In this document: positions 10,879 through 20,687 of the stretch, in pieces | Layout: every line of letters begins with the position of its first letter | Position numbering within the stretch: position 1 is the stretch's first letter | Source: Trichomonas vaginalis G3 | Taxonomy: Eukaryota; Parabasalia; Trichomonadida; Trichomonadidae | Length of the DNA stretch: 64,000 nt | Direction of reading: 5' to 3' | NCBI RefSeq assembly: GCF_026262505.1 | Contig: NC_067205.1 | Coordinates: forward strand, 24,805,693 to 24,869,692 | The notes under the pieces: generated by a model | What the model was told of the DNA's origin: nothing | The model's input: the letters and a program-made list of their open reading frames with translations, nothing else | Database searches by the model: none | Translations under genes and position numbers: made by a program

Positions 10879-11349
10879 ATGAGTTCTTCATCAAGCTCTC
10901 GCGAACCTTCACCATCTATGAAACAAACTTTACCAAACGATTATGGAGCACCTATTGAATATTTCTTACGAGCTGCACAATGGCAAAGAGCAGTCTCACC
11001 AAGGTTAGGTGTTCCACCAGCTCCTGTCAAAAATAGCATTTGGTCAAGTCCTTATATAAGATATGGTCTCCCACTAGGTTTGCTAGCTACAGCAGGAGCA
11101 GTTATGATGTTGAAAAGAAATAAAGCAAATGTTGTAAATAATACTGAAGTAGCTGAAGTTAAACAAACTCCAACACCTTCGCCAAAACCAACGTCAAAAC
11201 CAACGCCTTCACAAACAACACCTTCAATGACTCCTGAACCTATGGAAGTACAAACTCCTGTTCAAAAGTCAACTCCTAAACCGACTCCAACATTTAAACC
11301 AGAACCTACTCCTCAAATAAATCGTAAAACTCCTGCGTTTCCTTACTGA
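10879..11349 (+). CDS. Single-span membrane protein with Pro/Thr tail
   Basis: The protein has 156 residues. The N-terminus is serine-rich; one hydrophobic segment lies at about residues 57-76 (YGLPLGLLATAGAVMML) and is followed by KRNK as a stop-transfer signal. The C-terminal 75 residues are a low-complexity stalk of PTP, KPT and EPTP repeats. It is preceded by a TTTATTTTTA box about 10 bases before the ATG. It is probably a virion membrane or stalk-like protein by composition; no family is recognised. The frame is intact. Confidence 0.55.
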   Translation: MSSSSSSREPSPSMKQTLPNDYGAPIEYFLRAAQWQRAVSPRLGVPPAPVKNSIWSSPYIRYGLPLGLLATAGAVMMLKRNKANVVNNTEVAEVKQTPTPSPKPTSKPTPSQTTPSMTPEPMEVQTPVQKSTPKPTPTFKPEPTPQINRKTPAFPY

Positions 11350-11400
11350 AAAAATAACTTTATTTTTATTTAATATTAAAATTTTTATTTGATTGAAATA

Positions 11401-11634
11401 ATGACTAAAGTCACTGAAGCAATGAAACAAAAGTTTTTGGTAGAATACATTAAATCAGGAGCGGTTCCAGAAGGTTTTTACGTTCATACTATGAAGGATG
11501 GTAGAGTTCAGTTTAGAAAGATAAAGCAACCATTAGATAGAGAAGGAATTTTGAGAAAGATTAAACTTCATGAGGACAACATTGCTGAACTTAAGAAGAA
11601 GTTAGAAGAGTTGGAGAAAGGAAGAGAGTTATAA
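11401..11634 (+). CDS. Small coiled-coil protein
   Basis: The protein has 77 residues from the ATG at 11401, with no ATG further upstream in the frame that is better placed. The N-terminal half has a VPEGFYVHTMKDGRVQFRK strand pair, and the C-terminal half is a clear heptad helix (ILRKIKLHEDNIAELKKKLEELEK). It is preceded by a TTTTTATTTGATT box. I do not recognise the family. It looks whole. Confidence 0.5.
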   Translation: MTKVTEAMKQKFLVEYIKSGAVPEGFYVHTMKDGRVQFRKIKQPLDREGILRKIKLHEDNIAELKKKLEELEKGREL

Positions 11635-11650
11635 AGCAATGAATTCAACA

Positions 11651-11711
11651 GGGTGAAAAAAACAAGTGAGAAAACGGGTGAGATCTCACCACTTCACCTA
11701 AATTTATTTTT
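11651..11711 (+). promoter_or_regulatory. GATC-palindrome cassette (TGAG type), Polinton A
   Basis: Half-sites GTGAGAAAAC and GGGTGAGA lead into the palindrome GGTGAGATCTCACC, then an inverted half-site CTTCACCTAAA and TTTATTTTT. The layout matches 14 other copies in B and C. It lies 77 bases upstream of the gene at 11788, in a position where it could act as operator plus promoter. Confidence 0.55.
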
Positions 11712-11787
11712 GTGCTATGTTTTCATACGTGTGAGGGTGGTGATATCATTAATTTTTAAGTTTATTTTTTATTTTATTTTTATATAA

Positions 11788-12114
11788 ATGACGAAAACTA
11801 TTGAGATAACAAACTACAACGGTCATGAGTTCAAGAATTTGTTCTTCGTTCCTCGTGAAAATACATTCTATCAGATACGAGGGAGAAAGGGTAAAGTTAG
11901 TTTGAGCGTTTACGACAACAAACATAATGGGAGATATATAAAAGCAATAGATACAAACGGTAAGCGTGTTTCATTAGCTTTGTCAAAACTTACATACATT
12001 TATTTTGACAGTGATTTTGACTCTGACGATTGGAGCGACAGCAGCGATACTGAAGAATATGAAGTATTGTGTGAAGCACAGCAATGGGAAGAGTTGCAAT
12101 ACTTTTGTAAGTGA
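11788..12114 (+). CDS. Small protein with acidic C-terminus
   Basis: The protein has 108 residues. The N-terminal 75 residues form a compact, strand-rich domain (FYQIRGRKGKVSLSVYDN, GRYIKAIDTNGKRVSLALSK). An Asp/Ser-rich stretch (DSDFDSDDWSDSSDTEE) and a short Glu/Cys tail follow. The start is fixed by the box TTTTATTTTTATATAAATG. The family is unrecognised. It is the last gene before the right end of Polinton A and looks intact. Confidence 0.5.
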   Translation: MTKTIEITNYNGHEFKNLFFVPRENTFYQIRGRKGKVSLSVYDNKHNGRYIKAIDTNGKRVSLALSKLTYIYFDSDFDSDDWSDSSDTEEYEVLCEAQQWEELQYFCK

Positions 12115-12118
12115 GAAC

Positions 12119-12251
12119 GTTTATTTTTACATTAGTGAAGTCGTTTGTGTTGTAAAATATACGTTAGCGGTTTTGTAAAGTGTCAAACCGTTATCTTGGG
12201 TAAGGTGGAACGCAGTGCCGCCGTACCCAAGATAGGGATACTAACTTTTTT
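12119..12251. repeat. Right terminal region of Polinton A
   Basis: It holds an inverted pair AGCGGTTT / AAACCGTT and then a long hairpin-like segment from CTTGGGTA to TACCCAAG around a GC-rich centre. This resembles the terminal hairpin of Polinton B (GGGGCTTCC...TAGCCCC) in form but not in sequence. A T-run at 12246-12251 may be the very end. The matching left end is outside the window, so the boundary is inferred. Confidence 0.4.
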
Positions 12252-12635
12252 GTCAACAGGTTTAAATGCAGAACTCGGTTATGCCATTATAACTGCATTT
12301 CCTACGTCTTCCTCTTCTTCCTCTTCTTCCCAAGTAATTCCTGAATGCAAATGTATTGCCACTTGTGGCTGCCATAACATTAGATATCCAAGAGGTTTAT
12401 CACCTTTTCTTTTGGGTTTTTACACTTCTTCATAGTAAACATATTTAACGTATATTCACTTTGGCCAGAATTTTTTGATCTTGAAAGAGAAACTTGCAAA
12501 TTCCACTGCAATCTTTTTTACACCGAACCTTTTCAATTTTTGAATTCAATAGAAAATGAAAGACACCATCCAATTCCTCGTGACAAATCACGATAGAGAA
12601 ATCCATTGTGGTTTCTATACAAAAAGTGACAATCA
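12252..12635. other. Host spacer between Polinton A and the CaaX gene
   Basis: These are 384 bases with no gene I can support. A serine-rich plus-strand frame and an E-rich minus-strand frame around 12300-12435 come from a TCT/TCC run. The last 10 bases, GTGACAATCA, look like a trichomonad initiator in front of the ATG at 12636. Confidence 0.4.
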
Positions 12636-12674
12636 ATGAGTAACGAATCTTCTTCTGAAGATGATCAAATTACA
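12636..12674 (+). pseudogene. 5' end of host CaaX protein gene, split by insertion
   Basis: Thirteen codons from ATG 12636 (MSNESSSEDDQIT) run up to the insertion of a 26-kb composite element. The same frame resumes at 38765 after one copy of the 15-bp target duplication (GATGATCAAATTACA, 12660-12674 and 38750-38764). The initiator-like TCA directly precedes the ATG. Host copies at an empty site would encode a 92-residue acidic protein. Confidence 0.7.
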
Positions 12675-13004
12675 TGTTGTGCATGAAAATTCGGTTCACT
12701 TCACTTCTGACAAAAAGTGACAAGTTTACATGACAAAAATAGTTTACATGGCAAAAATATATAGGGTATTTTTTTTAAAAGTAGTTATCTTTATATATAA
12801 AAATAAAACTTTTGATATATTTGAGTAAATGATTTATTAATTTATTTATTTTTTTTAAATCAAATCATATAAATATATATATATATATAATAGTGAAATA
12901 GAACAAGAGATAATTATTGATGATTAAATTGTAGACGAGGATAAAAGTTTAGATAAATTAATAAAATTAGTGTGGAATCAGACAAATTTCGGGTTGTTTG
13001 GGAA

Positions 13005-13374
13005 GGAATTGTTGGCTATGATGTACTGATTCATGATCAGTACATCATAGCCAACAATTCCTTATACAAAGTTCAAAAACTTGGGTGCAATCAGTTCTGA
13101 TTGCACCCAAGTTTTTTGAACTTTCTCGAGGGAATGAAAGGGTAAGAGGTATACATTATGAATATATACCTCTTACCCTTCCATTCCCTCTCTGACAGCG
13201 GGAAACTTTGTCTGAATGTTAAACTATTCAGACAAAGTTTCCCGCTGTTTGCGAAGGAATTGTTGGCTATGATGTACTGATTCATGATCAGTACATCATA
13301 GCCAACAATTCCTTATACAAAGTTCAAAAACTTGGGTGCAATCAGTTCTGATTGCACCCAAGTTTTTGAACTTT
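13005..13374. repeat. Chain of six long perfect hairpins (1-2-3-4-1-2)
   Basis: The consecutive palindromes are: hairpin 1 (13005-13061, stem 25 bp), hairpin 2 (13068-13124, stem about 27 bp), hairpin 3 (13128-13190), hairpin 4 (13196-13247, stem about 22 bp), then 1 again (13256-13312) and 2 again (13319-13374), a period of 251 bp. Only a few bases separate neighbours. A decayed half of hairpin 4 lies just before the first hairpin 1, so the array once extended further left. Confidence 0.85.
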
Positions 13375-13425
13375 CCATTAACAATTGTTCAATCACATTT
13401 ATACAACCCAAATCTATACCAATCA

Positions 13426-13500
13426 AAAAAAAAAAAAAAAAAAAGGTATTGGGGCTTCCAGGCACTTCGTGCCCTCTAGCCCCTGAAGATGTTTAGTATA
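13426..13500. repeat. Left terminal inverted repeat of Polinton B
   Basis: The A-run (13426-13444), GGTATT, and then the nested hairpin GGGGCT...AGCCCC with inner GGCACTTCGTGCC form the terminus. The same sequence is inverted at the right end (38581-38648) and present twice at the left end of Polinton C. It is preceded by the target duplication CAATCA. Confidence 0.85.
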
Positions 13501-13512
13501 AAATGAAGTTTT

Positions 13513-14507
13513 TTATTCGGAAAATTGTGAGTCTTGTGGTTCATCTTCTTGAGTAGAGTCTTCTTCTTCAACATCAAAGTCATCTGGTGTATCGAACTGA
13601 ATGTATGAAAGCCAAATGTTGTATGTGTTTTCCAATTGGCTTTCAAACTTGAGATACATTCCATGCATGAGTGTTATTTCAGTTTCAACGTAGAGTTGCT
13701 GATGTGGCTTGAAGACATGCATGAGAATTGGTCCTCCAAATTCGTCCTTGAAAAACTTGCAGTAGCAAACATAAACTGAGATAGAGTCTCCTTCTTCAAT
13801 GTCTTCTGCTTGGTTAACGAAATGAATAGCAATTTTGCGTACTTGAATTGTGTTGTTGTCTGAGTAAAATAATGGTTTGAACTTGGGGTTGAGTGAGCTA
13901 AGACATTGCCATTTTGCTGTTTCTTGTCCGTACTCACGTTCTTCTTCGTCATCCTGATATCCGTAACTCTTGATTTGAATTCGACCCAAAGCTGTTCGAC
14001 TTTTTTTGCAGCTTTGGGTGGAAGACTTTCAATAAGCTGACATATAGTTCTGTCAACCATTATCTTTGTTATTGTTGGAAAATAGTTGACAATTGTGTCA
14101 CCTAATTCGAATGGGTCAGGTGTTTCTTTTTGTAGTTTGGTAAAGTCTGCAAGAACTTTGTTGAGTTGTTCACAATATTCTTTGTTAAAAGTTGCAGGAA
14201 CTCTTTCTTCTGGCTTTGAATTGAAGTATTCTTCAGACAATCTGAGTAGTATTTTGCGTAGTTCAGCGTTGCTGTGGTTCTTTGTAATACGGAGCTCGTT
14301 TGGTATTGTTTTTGGTAGTGAAAGTGGCTTTGGATTGAGTGAATTGTCTGTTCTGCTTGGAGAATGTGTAGATGCTGCAGTTTGATATTGAGGCTCTAAA
14401 CCTGTGGGTGCTGAAAGTTTGCAAGCAATTTCTTCAGGTGAATTTGGAGCGAACACGCTAGCGAATGCCATTAGACAAAAATGAACTGTTTTTTTCGGAC
14501 TACTCAT
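13513..14507 (-). pseudogene. Unrecognised Polinton B left-end gene
   Basis: Minus-strand coding sequence starts at ATG 14507 (MSSPKKTVHFCLMAF). The first two thirds form an S/P-rich, then helical protein (LRKILLRLSEEYFNSKPEE). The last third is strand-rich (VRKIAIHFVNQAEDIEEGDS, ISVYVCYCKFF) with an acidic, glutamine-rich tail (EEEDSTQEDEPQD). The strand-rich part could be a jelly-roll or OB-like fold, but no family is recognised. The gene is absent from Polinton C. It is either broken about once or two genes overlapping. Confidence 0.45.
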
Positions 14508-14943
14508 AGAAAAGTTTAAAATAAACCGTTTTCGTCAACGGTAACCCCCTCTATTTTTTTATTTTATTTAATAGTTACCGTTGGCAAACCGTTCCATCTC
14601 AAATATTGAATGAACTATAAACGTTTTTTGTTTTCTATACATACTTTTTTGTCCAACGGTAAAACTTTTTACACAACGGTTTTTGAGAGTCGTCGCCGTT
14701 GACTTTTTTGTAGAGCACTCAAAATAGTATAACTTTGTCCGGACAAGTAAGGGTCTATCGTCGCTACAGGAAAAGTTACAGGCGTTCCAAGGAAGTATAC
14801 TTTGAGAAGCCTTTTCCCCTTATAGAATGAGATAGGACGGTTATTTTACAAAACTGACAACACTTTGACCGAGTAGTTTTTTGTGCTGAACAAAAAGTGT
14901 CATATAAACATCTGTCAAAAGCCGCTTTTTAACTTCACTTAAA
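14508..14943. promoter_or_regulatory. Left subterminal regulatory region of Polinton B
   Basis: It contains the inverted pair CAACGGTAAC (about 14535) and GTTACCGTTG (about 14571) around the T-rich promoter of the minus-strand gene, and further CAACGGT copies near 14650-14680. From about 14727 to 14816 it repeats the subterminal DNA of Polinton C's left end (TATAACTTTGTCCGGACAAG onwards). Just before the ATG at 14944 is TTTTTAACTTCACTTAAA, an initiator-like TCAYTW start. Confidence 0.55.
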
Positions 14944-17900
14944 ATGCCACGTAAGCTACGTAAGAATATACGTAAGAGGAAGGGAGCATTGAAACATCCA
15001 AAAGTAAAACTGACACCACAACAACAGTTGCAACAACAAATGCTGAATGACCCCACTATGTTGCAACAAATGTCAAGCAATCCTATGCTTTTAAACGAGT
15101 TCTTGGTGCACAGAGTGGAGGTTTAAGAGCGGCACTTTTAGCGAAAATGGCAGGCTATGGTGGAGCTGCAGACGGAACAGCCTATAACCCTCAAAGTCAA
15201 ATGAATTTGAGTTCACTCAAAAATCAAATAGCAGATGTCAAAAAGTCAAACATAGACATACAGAAGCAAATAAGTGAAAACGAAAAGAAACTAGAATATG
15301 ACAGACACACAAAGAAACTCAATGAGTTAAACGTAGAGAAAAAGAAGAAAGAAGAACAACTGAAAGAACTAAGTACAGAGGAATATGCGAAAAAATGTCA
15401 GAAAAAGCAACAGAAGTAGCAAAAATGGAACAAGATGTCATAAATTTGAAAAACCATACTACTCAATATAAAATACTGAAAGATGAAGAGATAAACAAAA
15501 AGCCCTGAAGACATATATGGATAGCGATGAGTATAAAAAAGAAGTTGAAGCAAATGTAAAGGCAGAAAAACTTTTACAGTTGCAAAACCAACCGTACAGT
15601 ATGAAAACTTAGCACAAGAAAGTAAAAATAACGACGCGGCTATGCAAAAGGCAATGAAAAGCGCAGAATATATAAAAGCCAACAATGACTGGTTAGATGC
15701 CCAAGCCAACGCTAAAGCAGCCCAACTCATAGGGTCAATAAGGACAAAAATACAAGCGGATGAAGACAGTTCAAATGAAGCTTTAACAAATGCTGACTTT
15801 AAGAACGCCTTCGAAGCTCTTCATAGTAAGGTGAAACAAGTGAACGACTTCTCATCTGGAAAGAAACTGAAGTCTGAAGGTTTCGACAAAGAGTTAAGAG
15901 AAGTAGCACAAAATATGACGAAAATAACAGATGCAGCAACGAGACAGGCAGTTCAAAGTGCCTATGACGCCGTTAGAGCAACTGTTGTGGAAAGTCAAGA
16001 AAAAGAGTTACAACAGACCAAAACAGACCTAGTAAATGCTTTCTTAAAAACGAAAAGTCAGGTAGGACATTATGCTGCAGATGGAACATATGTGCCAGCT
16101 GGTGGAACTTATATACCACCAAACCCCCAAGAGAAGCACCTGCACCAGGACTACCTAAAACATTTACATCGTCACATGGACACAGACACAGGCATGCACA
16201 CAACAACCACACAACAACCACCTCCACAACCAGCACAACAACCAACACAACAACCAGCACAGCAACCAACAGTTCAAAACCCTGCACAACAACAACCACA
16301 AACAGAGCAAGGACATAAAAGAAGTAGAGAACAAGGAAACCAAGAATTCTTAAAAATGCTTAAAGAAGAGTGTGGTTTCCCAGATACTGTTGACTTTAGT
16401 GACAGATATAAAGAAGCTATTGGAAAGTTCAAGGATGGAAATACTGACCCGAACCTATTTAGCTTTATGGCTCAGCACCAAAACGGATATAATCTCAAAC
16501 CTGGAAAATACAAGCTCGCTAAGGGATATGATTTAATAGCATATCATCCAAATGACATGGATGAATTTACTCCGAGATATTTGATGTCAGAGCTAAATGA
16601 CAATTCAACTTTCGTCATGAAACGCGTAAAAAATAGAGACGGAACGAAAGAACAAAAGCTTATGAATGCGGATGACGTAGATAGGGAAATTGTTGAAAAC
16701 GGTCTCGGAATATATGAAATGCCAGCAGATGAGGTACAAGAAACTCCACAGGAAGAAGTTCAGATACAACCAGACATGGAAGAAATAGTTCAGCAACAAC
16801 AGCTAGAAGAGCCTGAAGGAAACGAACAAGTCCTTCCTTTGGAAACTAACTTCACAGAACTAGATGAAGATTTGGAACAGCCGAAAAATCTTGACCCTCA
16901 ACAAGAGTATGCGGAGAATATGGAATATTTCCAAGAGTCTAAAAAAAATTCGGCTGACATAGTAGAAGAATATCGAAAAATGTTTGCCGACATACAAAAG
17001 ACTCCAACACCAGATGAAAATATCAGCATAGAATGGAAGAACTGAAAAAAAATGTACACAAATACAACAACCCTTTTTACTTACGAGCATTTAACGTTCA
17101 ATCTTCGGATGAACTCGGTGAAAATAAAAGGTTAAATTTCAAGAAAACATATAGAAATGAAACATTGTTTAAAGTTCATTCAGAACCTAACCAAGATGGA
17201 AACAAACCTACTTTTGTTTCTGCAGACGATGGAACTACAATGAGATGGGGTCATAAAGCTAATCCGGATAGGTGGTTCATAAACTTACAACCACAATTCC
17301 AAGAAGTTGTAGACGCAATGGAAGTCAATGGTGAACAGATATAGCTGGTATTTTAAGCGCGGCTTTAATGCCATTGAAAGATATGAAACATGCAGATATT
17401 TTGGACCAGTATGAAATGAACATGGCTGATGGAAATATAACACCTGACGTTCTAGAACATTTATCTCAAAGAACTACACAGAACCATAGAGATGGTATAT
17501 TTGGTGAAGAGTTTAGAAAGAAAGTTAGGGAGAGAAGGAAGAGAACCTATTGTACATGACCTTGCAAACGAAAGTTTACAAAATGTCATAAAAACTTACT
17601 TTGCAGACAATGAATGAGAAGGGATGAATATTTAAGAAAACTCAAATGGACAGTACCAAATGAAATGTTAGTATTGAAAAACATGTTCCTTGACAAAATA
17701 AAACCAACTACAGAAATAAACGACGCAAGACTGAAAGATTGGGTAAAAGCTTTCCCATTCACAAAAGATATAGTTGGTAACATGGAAAGAAAACCAGAAT
17801 GGCTACAAAAACATATATTTGGAAACGAGCATATTCCATATGGACAGGCACTGTTTGAAGAGCTTGAACCGGAAACTCAGGAAAGAGTCATGCAAACAAT

Positions 17901-18135
17901 ACGCGAAGACTCAAATACAGACTATGACAAACTCTTTCTAGGATATAGGTTACCTGAGATGGGCGACCAGAGCCAAAAGGCAAAAAGGACATGGGAAATT
18001 TGCAACATACTAGATGAACATAATGCAAAGATGCAACAACTTCAAGCAGAGGGCAATGAAGGAAAAAGAAGAGTTAAAAACTCAGTCAGGAAGAAAGTAA
18101 AGCTTGGTCCACGTGGGTTCTATTATGACATATAA
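14944..18135 (+). pseudogene. Large basic/PQ-rich virion-type protein, B copy
   Basis: This is the first gene of the morphogenesis block, directly upstream of the capsid gene. The N-terminus is very basic (MPRKLRKNIRKRKGALKH), then Q/M-rich. A long coiled coil (KKSNIDIQKQISENEKKLEY and onwards) follows, then a Pro/Gln/Thr low-complexity linker and an acidic region. The C-terminus is helical and ends in a basic tail (RKKVKLGPRGFYYD). Gene length corresponds to roughly 1050-1200 residues. It has no recognised family. Composition and place suggest an internal capsid or scaffold/core protein; this is inference. Broken, with about six breaks. It is nearly identical to the C copy except for a shorter PQ linker. 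Confidence 0.6.
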
Positions 18136-18167
18136 ATCCAACTATTCTATATTTTTACTCATATGAA

Positions 18168-19773
18168 ATGTACGCCGCTCAGAATATAACGCCAACAGTT
18201 TTGGATGCTATGAATGGAAATGTTTCCGAATGGTATAACGAATGCGACAATGCCATTAGAAGGTCAGAAATAGTTCCTGGAACTTACGAATATACAACTG
18301 CTGTTTCTTATGGAAACGTAGGTGAGTTTGGAGAAGGTTCTTCAACAACAGTAGATATTGCTTGCGACAGGTTTCATATAATTTCTATTGACAACTCTTT
18401 CTTATACGTGGAACAAGACATTGAAATAAAACCTTCTGCCAAGTTGTCTGACAAGAAAGGTTGCAATGGAATTTTCTATGTCGGATACCAATATGCTCCA
18501 GAAGTTTTCATGGGATATAAGATATATTCTAACTCTGACTTAGTTCAAACAGTAACATGGGCAAACTATGAATGGTTCGCTTTGAGAAACTCAGTACAAC
18601 CACAAGCTAGAGAACAAACAGACCAGTATGCACATTGAGAAAATAAGAAGACTTGACCCTAACGTTCCAGGAGTTTATGTTAACCTTTCTGGACAAACTG
18701 CAGCAGCAGTAACCAAAGTAAAACTGAAACTTAGAGTTCCTTTGTCATCTTTCCTCATCTTCAGGTTTTTAAGATACTTGCCAAACTGGGCAGGAAAAAT
18801 TTCTATCGAACTTACTCAAGCAAAAATAACTTAGTCATTGCACCAACGCAAGACCCATTCACTCTTACAGACGTAGTGGGAACAAATAAAACGTCATTCG
18901 CCGACTTTTGCAAAAACAAAGTTGACTTAGACTTTGGTTTCTCAAACCTCAACACTGAAGTAAACTATTATTTCAATGCTGCTGGAGATGCTTGGGACCC
19001 AGTTAAGTTCACATGCGAAAAAATTTGAATGCAAGAGAATAGAAAGCAGACTTGCAGTCTATATGTTGGACCCAGATATTTCAAATGCTTTAGCTGCCAA
19101 ATATATTGCAGTTCCACTTATGTTCCCTATACACCAAATATCTGTCAAAGACTTTGCAGGTGAAGTTGGAAACCAAAGTGCTGACCCAGGTGCAAGAACA
19201 GATATTGCCTTAACAACTGCAATGAAACATGCAGATACTATGTTTGTACTGTTCAGACGAACTATAAATGACTATTCTTGTTTCTACAACCCGGTATTAA
19301 ATATCATATAAACATAGATGGCAAATATTATCCAAGAGAAGAATATTCTACAGTTGAGGATATGAGGTCATACAACTTGACATTAGATGCTATGAACTTT
19401 AACAACAACTTCACAACAACCATTAACCCTGAAATGCAAAGTTCTATTATGCCATATGTGAAAGTATGGACTCATACAGGAGGTCAAAAAAACTCAATAT
19501 ACAAATGGAGACCGTTCAAACTTTTGGCTTGGCATTCCATTTGCTGACTCAGAAGACTTTATGGGTGGTATTTCAACTGTTTGGTACTGTACAAATACAA
19601 TATACTGGTGACAGAGACGGTCCAGATGAATTGAAAGCAAAGAAGTTTACAAAACCAATAGCACTTTTCACGGAAGATGCTCTTTTGAAGATTCGTTCGA
19701 TGAAACTGCTGGGGCTCCTCAGATTGGCATAACGACAGCTTCCATCGAGCAGATTTTGGCAGCAGGTCAGTAA
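18168..19773 (+). pseudogene. Major capsid protein gene, B copy
   Basis: The gene is nearly identical to the whole-looking capsid gene at 50923-52530. The start at ATG 18168 follows TTTTTACTCATATGAA. It is broken, with about five breaks. Its 3' end overlaps the antisense small gene that starts at 20086. See the C copy for the domain description. Confidence 0.75.
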
Positions 19774-20086
19774 GTTGTTCTTGAACTGACTTCTCTCCGT
19801 CAAATATTGACAGTACGCCAGTTTTGACATAATATTGTAAGATAAACTTACCTTTAGAAATATCTGTAAGTTTTGAAGTTATATTTTTGTCTGCTTCAAG
19901 AACTTTCACCATCTCGGTTATACCAACTTTCTTTGCTTTATGGAAATATTTAGGTTCAGCAAAGACTGCTATTCTATAACATTTACCATTGTTTGTATAA
20001 AGAACTATTCTGTCAATGTATTTGTATTGTTTGTGTGTGTAAACTTTGTTCTGCTTCAATTCGAAGAGATACTCGAATACGTCCAT
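19690..20086 (-). CDS. Small antisense protein next to the capsid gene, B copy
   Basis: The minus-strand gene starts at ATG 20086 (MDVFEYLFELKQNKVYTHKQ) and overlaps the 3' end of the capsid gene by roughly 80-100 bases. The C copy (52424-52843) is 139 residues. Residues 20-60 make a strand-rich segment (IDRIVLYTNNGKCYRIAVFA); the rest is helical. The family is unknown. The divergent start shares an 18-bp promoter (CTTTTTATTCTAAGTAAA) with the next plus-strand gene. The 3' limit is approximate because the frame runs on into antisense capsid sequence. Confidence 0.5.
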
Positions 20087-20104
20087 CTTTTTATTCTAAG
20101 TAAA
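20087..20104. promoter_or_regulatory. 18-bp bidirectional promoter
   Basis: Two start codons face away from each other across 18 bases containing TTTATTCTAAGTAAA. The same design occurs at 36087-36104 (TTTATTCTAGATAAA) and at 52844-52861. The TTTA...TAAA symmetry puts a T-rich box ahead of both ATGs. Confidence 0.5.
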
Positions 20105-20683
20105 ATGTCATTTCCGAAAAATAGAAGCGTGAGTGTTTCAAAAGGTTTAATGGCGGTGGCAGATGTGAAGTTAAATTCACCAACTCAAACAAACAGTCAA
20201 AGTGTTGTTGTCAATGTCAAAGACAGAGATGTTGAAGTGGGGAAACCATACGAAGACGAAGATGGTATAGCAATTGTTCCTGTAAAAGAACCAACATATC
20301 CTGAAGTTAGCAGAGACTTAAGTTCTGTTGCAGATATTCGAAACGACTACCAACAACTTAAAGACAAACTTCAAACTCAGGAGAAGATTTGTCAAGCTTT
20401 AAGTATAATGTTAAACTTGGTCGAACACAACCCTGTAAAAGTGAACTCATATGTCATCGCACCTCATGAAGTTTTGAAAGAACTATTGAAACTTTTGACA
20501 GAGGCAGACGATATAAACATCAAAGAAATAGAACCCGACATTAGTTGCTGTGGTGTTTCATATAATGTCATTGACAAGATATACGTTATGAAAGGAGGCG
20601 AAACGTTGAACTTAAAATATAGTTTCCCAGACGTCATAAAAATATTTGACGACCACAACATTTCATTAAAATTTATTTGCTAA
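20105..20683 (+). CDS. Conserved small protein of capsid block, B copy
   Basis: The protein has 192 residues and looks whole. The N-terminus is disordered and polar (MSFPKNRSVSVSKGLMAVAD), followed by an acidic stretch, a helical pair (YQQLKDKLQTQEKICQALS, then HEVLKELLKLLTEADDIN), and a C-terminal strand-rich part with CCGVSYNVIDKIYVM. I do not recognise it. Its place between the capsid and the penton-like gene suggests a virion assembly role. The copy in C (52862-53442) is broken. The ATG at 20105 is chosen because it follows the shared 18-bp promoter. Confidence 0.6.
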   Translation: MSFPKNRSVSVSKGLMAVADVKLNSPTQTNSQSVVVNVKDRDVEVGKPYEDEDGIAIVPVKEPTYPEVSRDLSSVADIRNDYQQLKDKLQTQEKICQALSIMLNLVEHNPVKVNSYVIAPHEVLKELLKLLTEADDINIKEIEPDISCCGVSYNVIDKIYVMKGGETLNLKYSFPDVIKIFDDHNISLKFIC

Positions 20684-20687
20684 GTAA

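Larger units (their letters stand above)
1..12251. mobile_element. Polinton (Maverick) A, partial, left end outside window
   Basis: This is a virus-like Polinton recognised by its protein-primed family-B DNA polymerase, its major capsid gene, its KilA-N and T5orf172 genes and its small structural-type genes. Only the right-hand part is in the window; the right end is probably near 12251, at a GC-rich terminal hairpin. It is broken, with roughly a dozen or more breaks overall, and a 1.87-kb DNA transposon lies in the capsid gene. It is clearly diverged from Polintons B and C: its polymerase belongs to a different sub-lineage, and its capsid is not alignable by eye. It is therefore an older copy or a different family. 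Confidence 0.85.

Noticed and set aside
12145-12435. 96-codon plus-strand frame with a serine run at the edge of Polinton A
   Set aside because: It crosses the element's terminal hairpin into host DNA, lacks a plausible start, and is driven by a TCT/TCC run.
12868-12890. AT dinucleotide run as an origin or regulatory site
   Set aside because: A short microsatellite in AT-rich DNA with no other supporting signal.
13426-13444. Poly-A tract as the tail of a LINE or retrogene
   Set aside because: The tract is mirrored by a T-run at the other end of the element inside the 6-bp duplication, so it belongs to the Polinton terminal inverted repeat.
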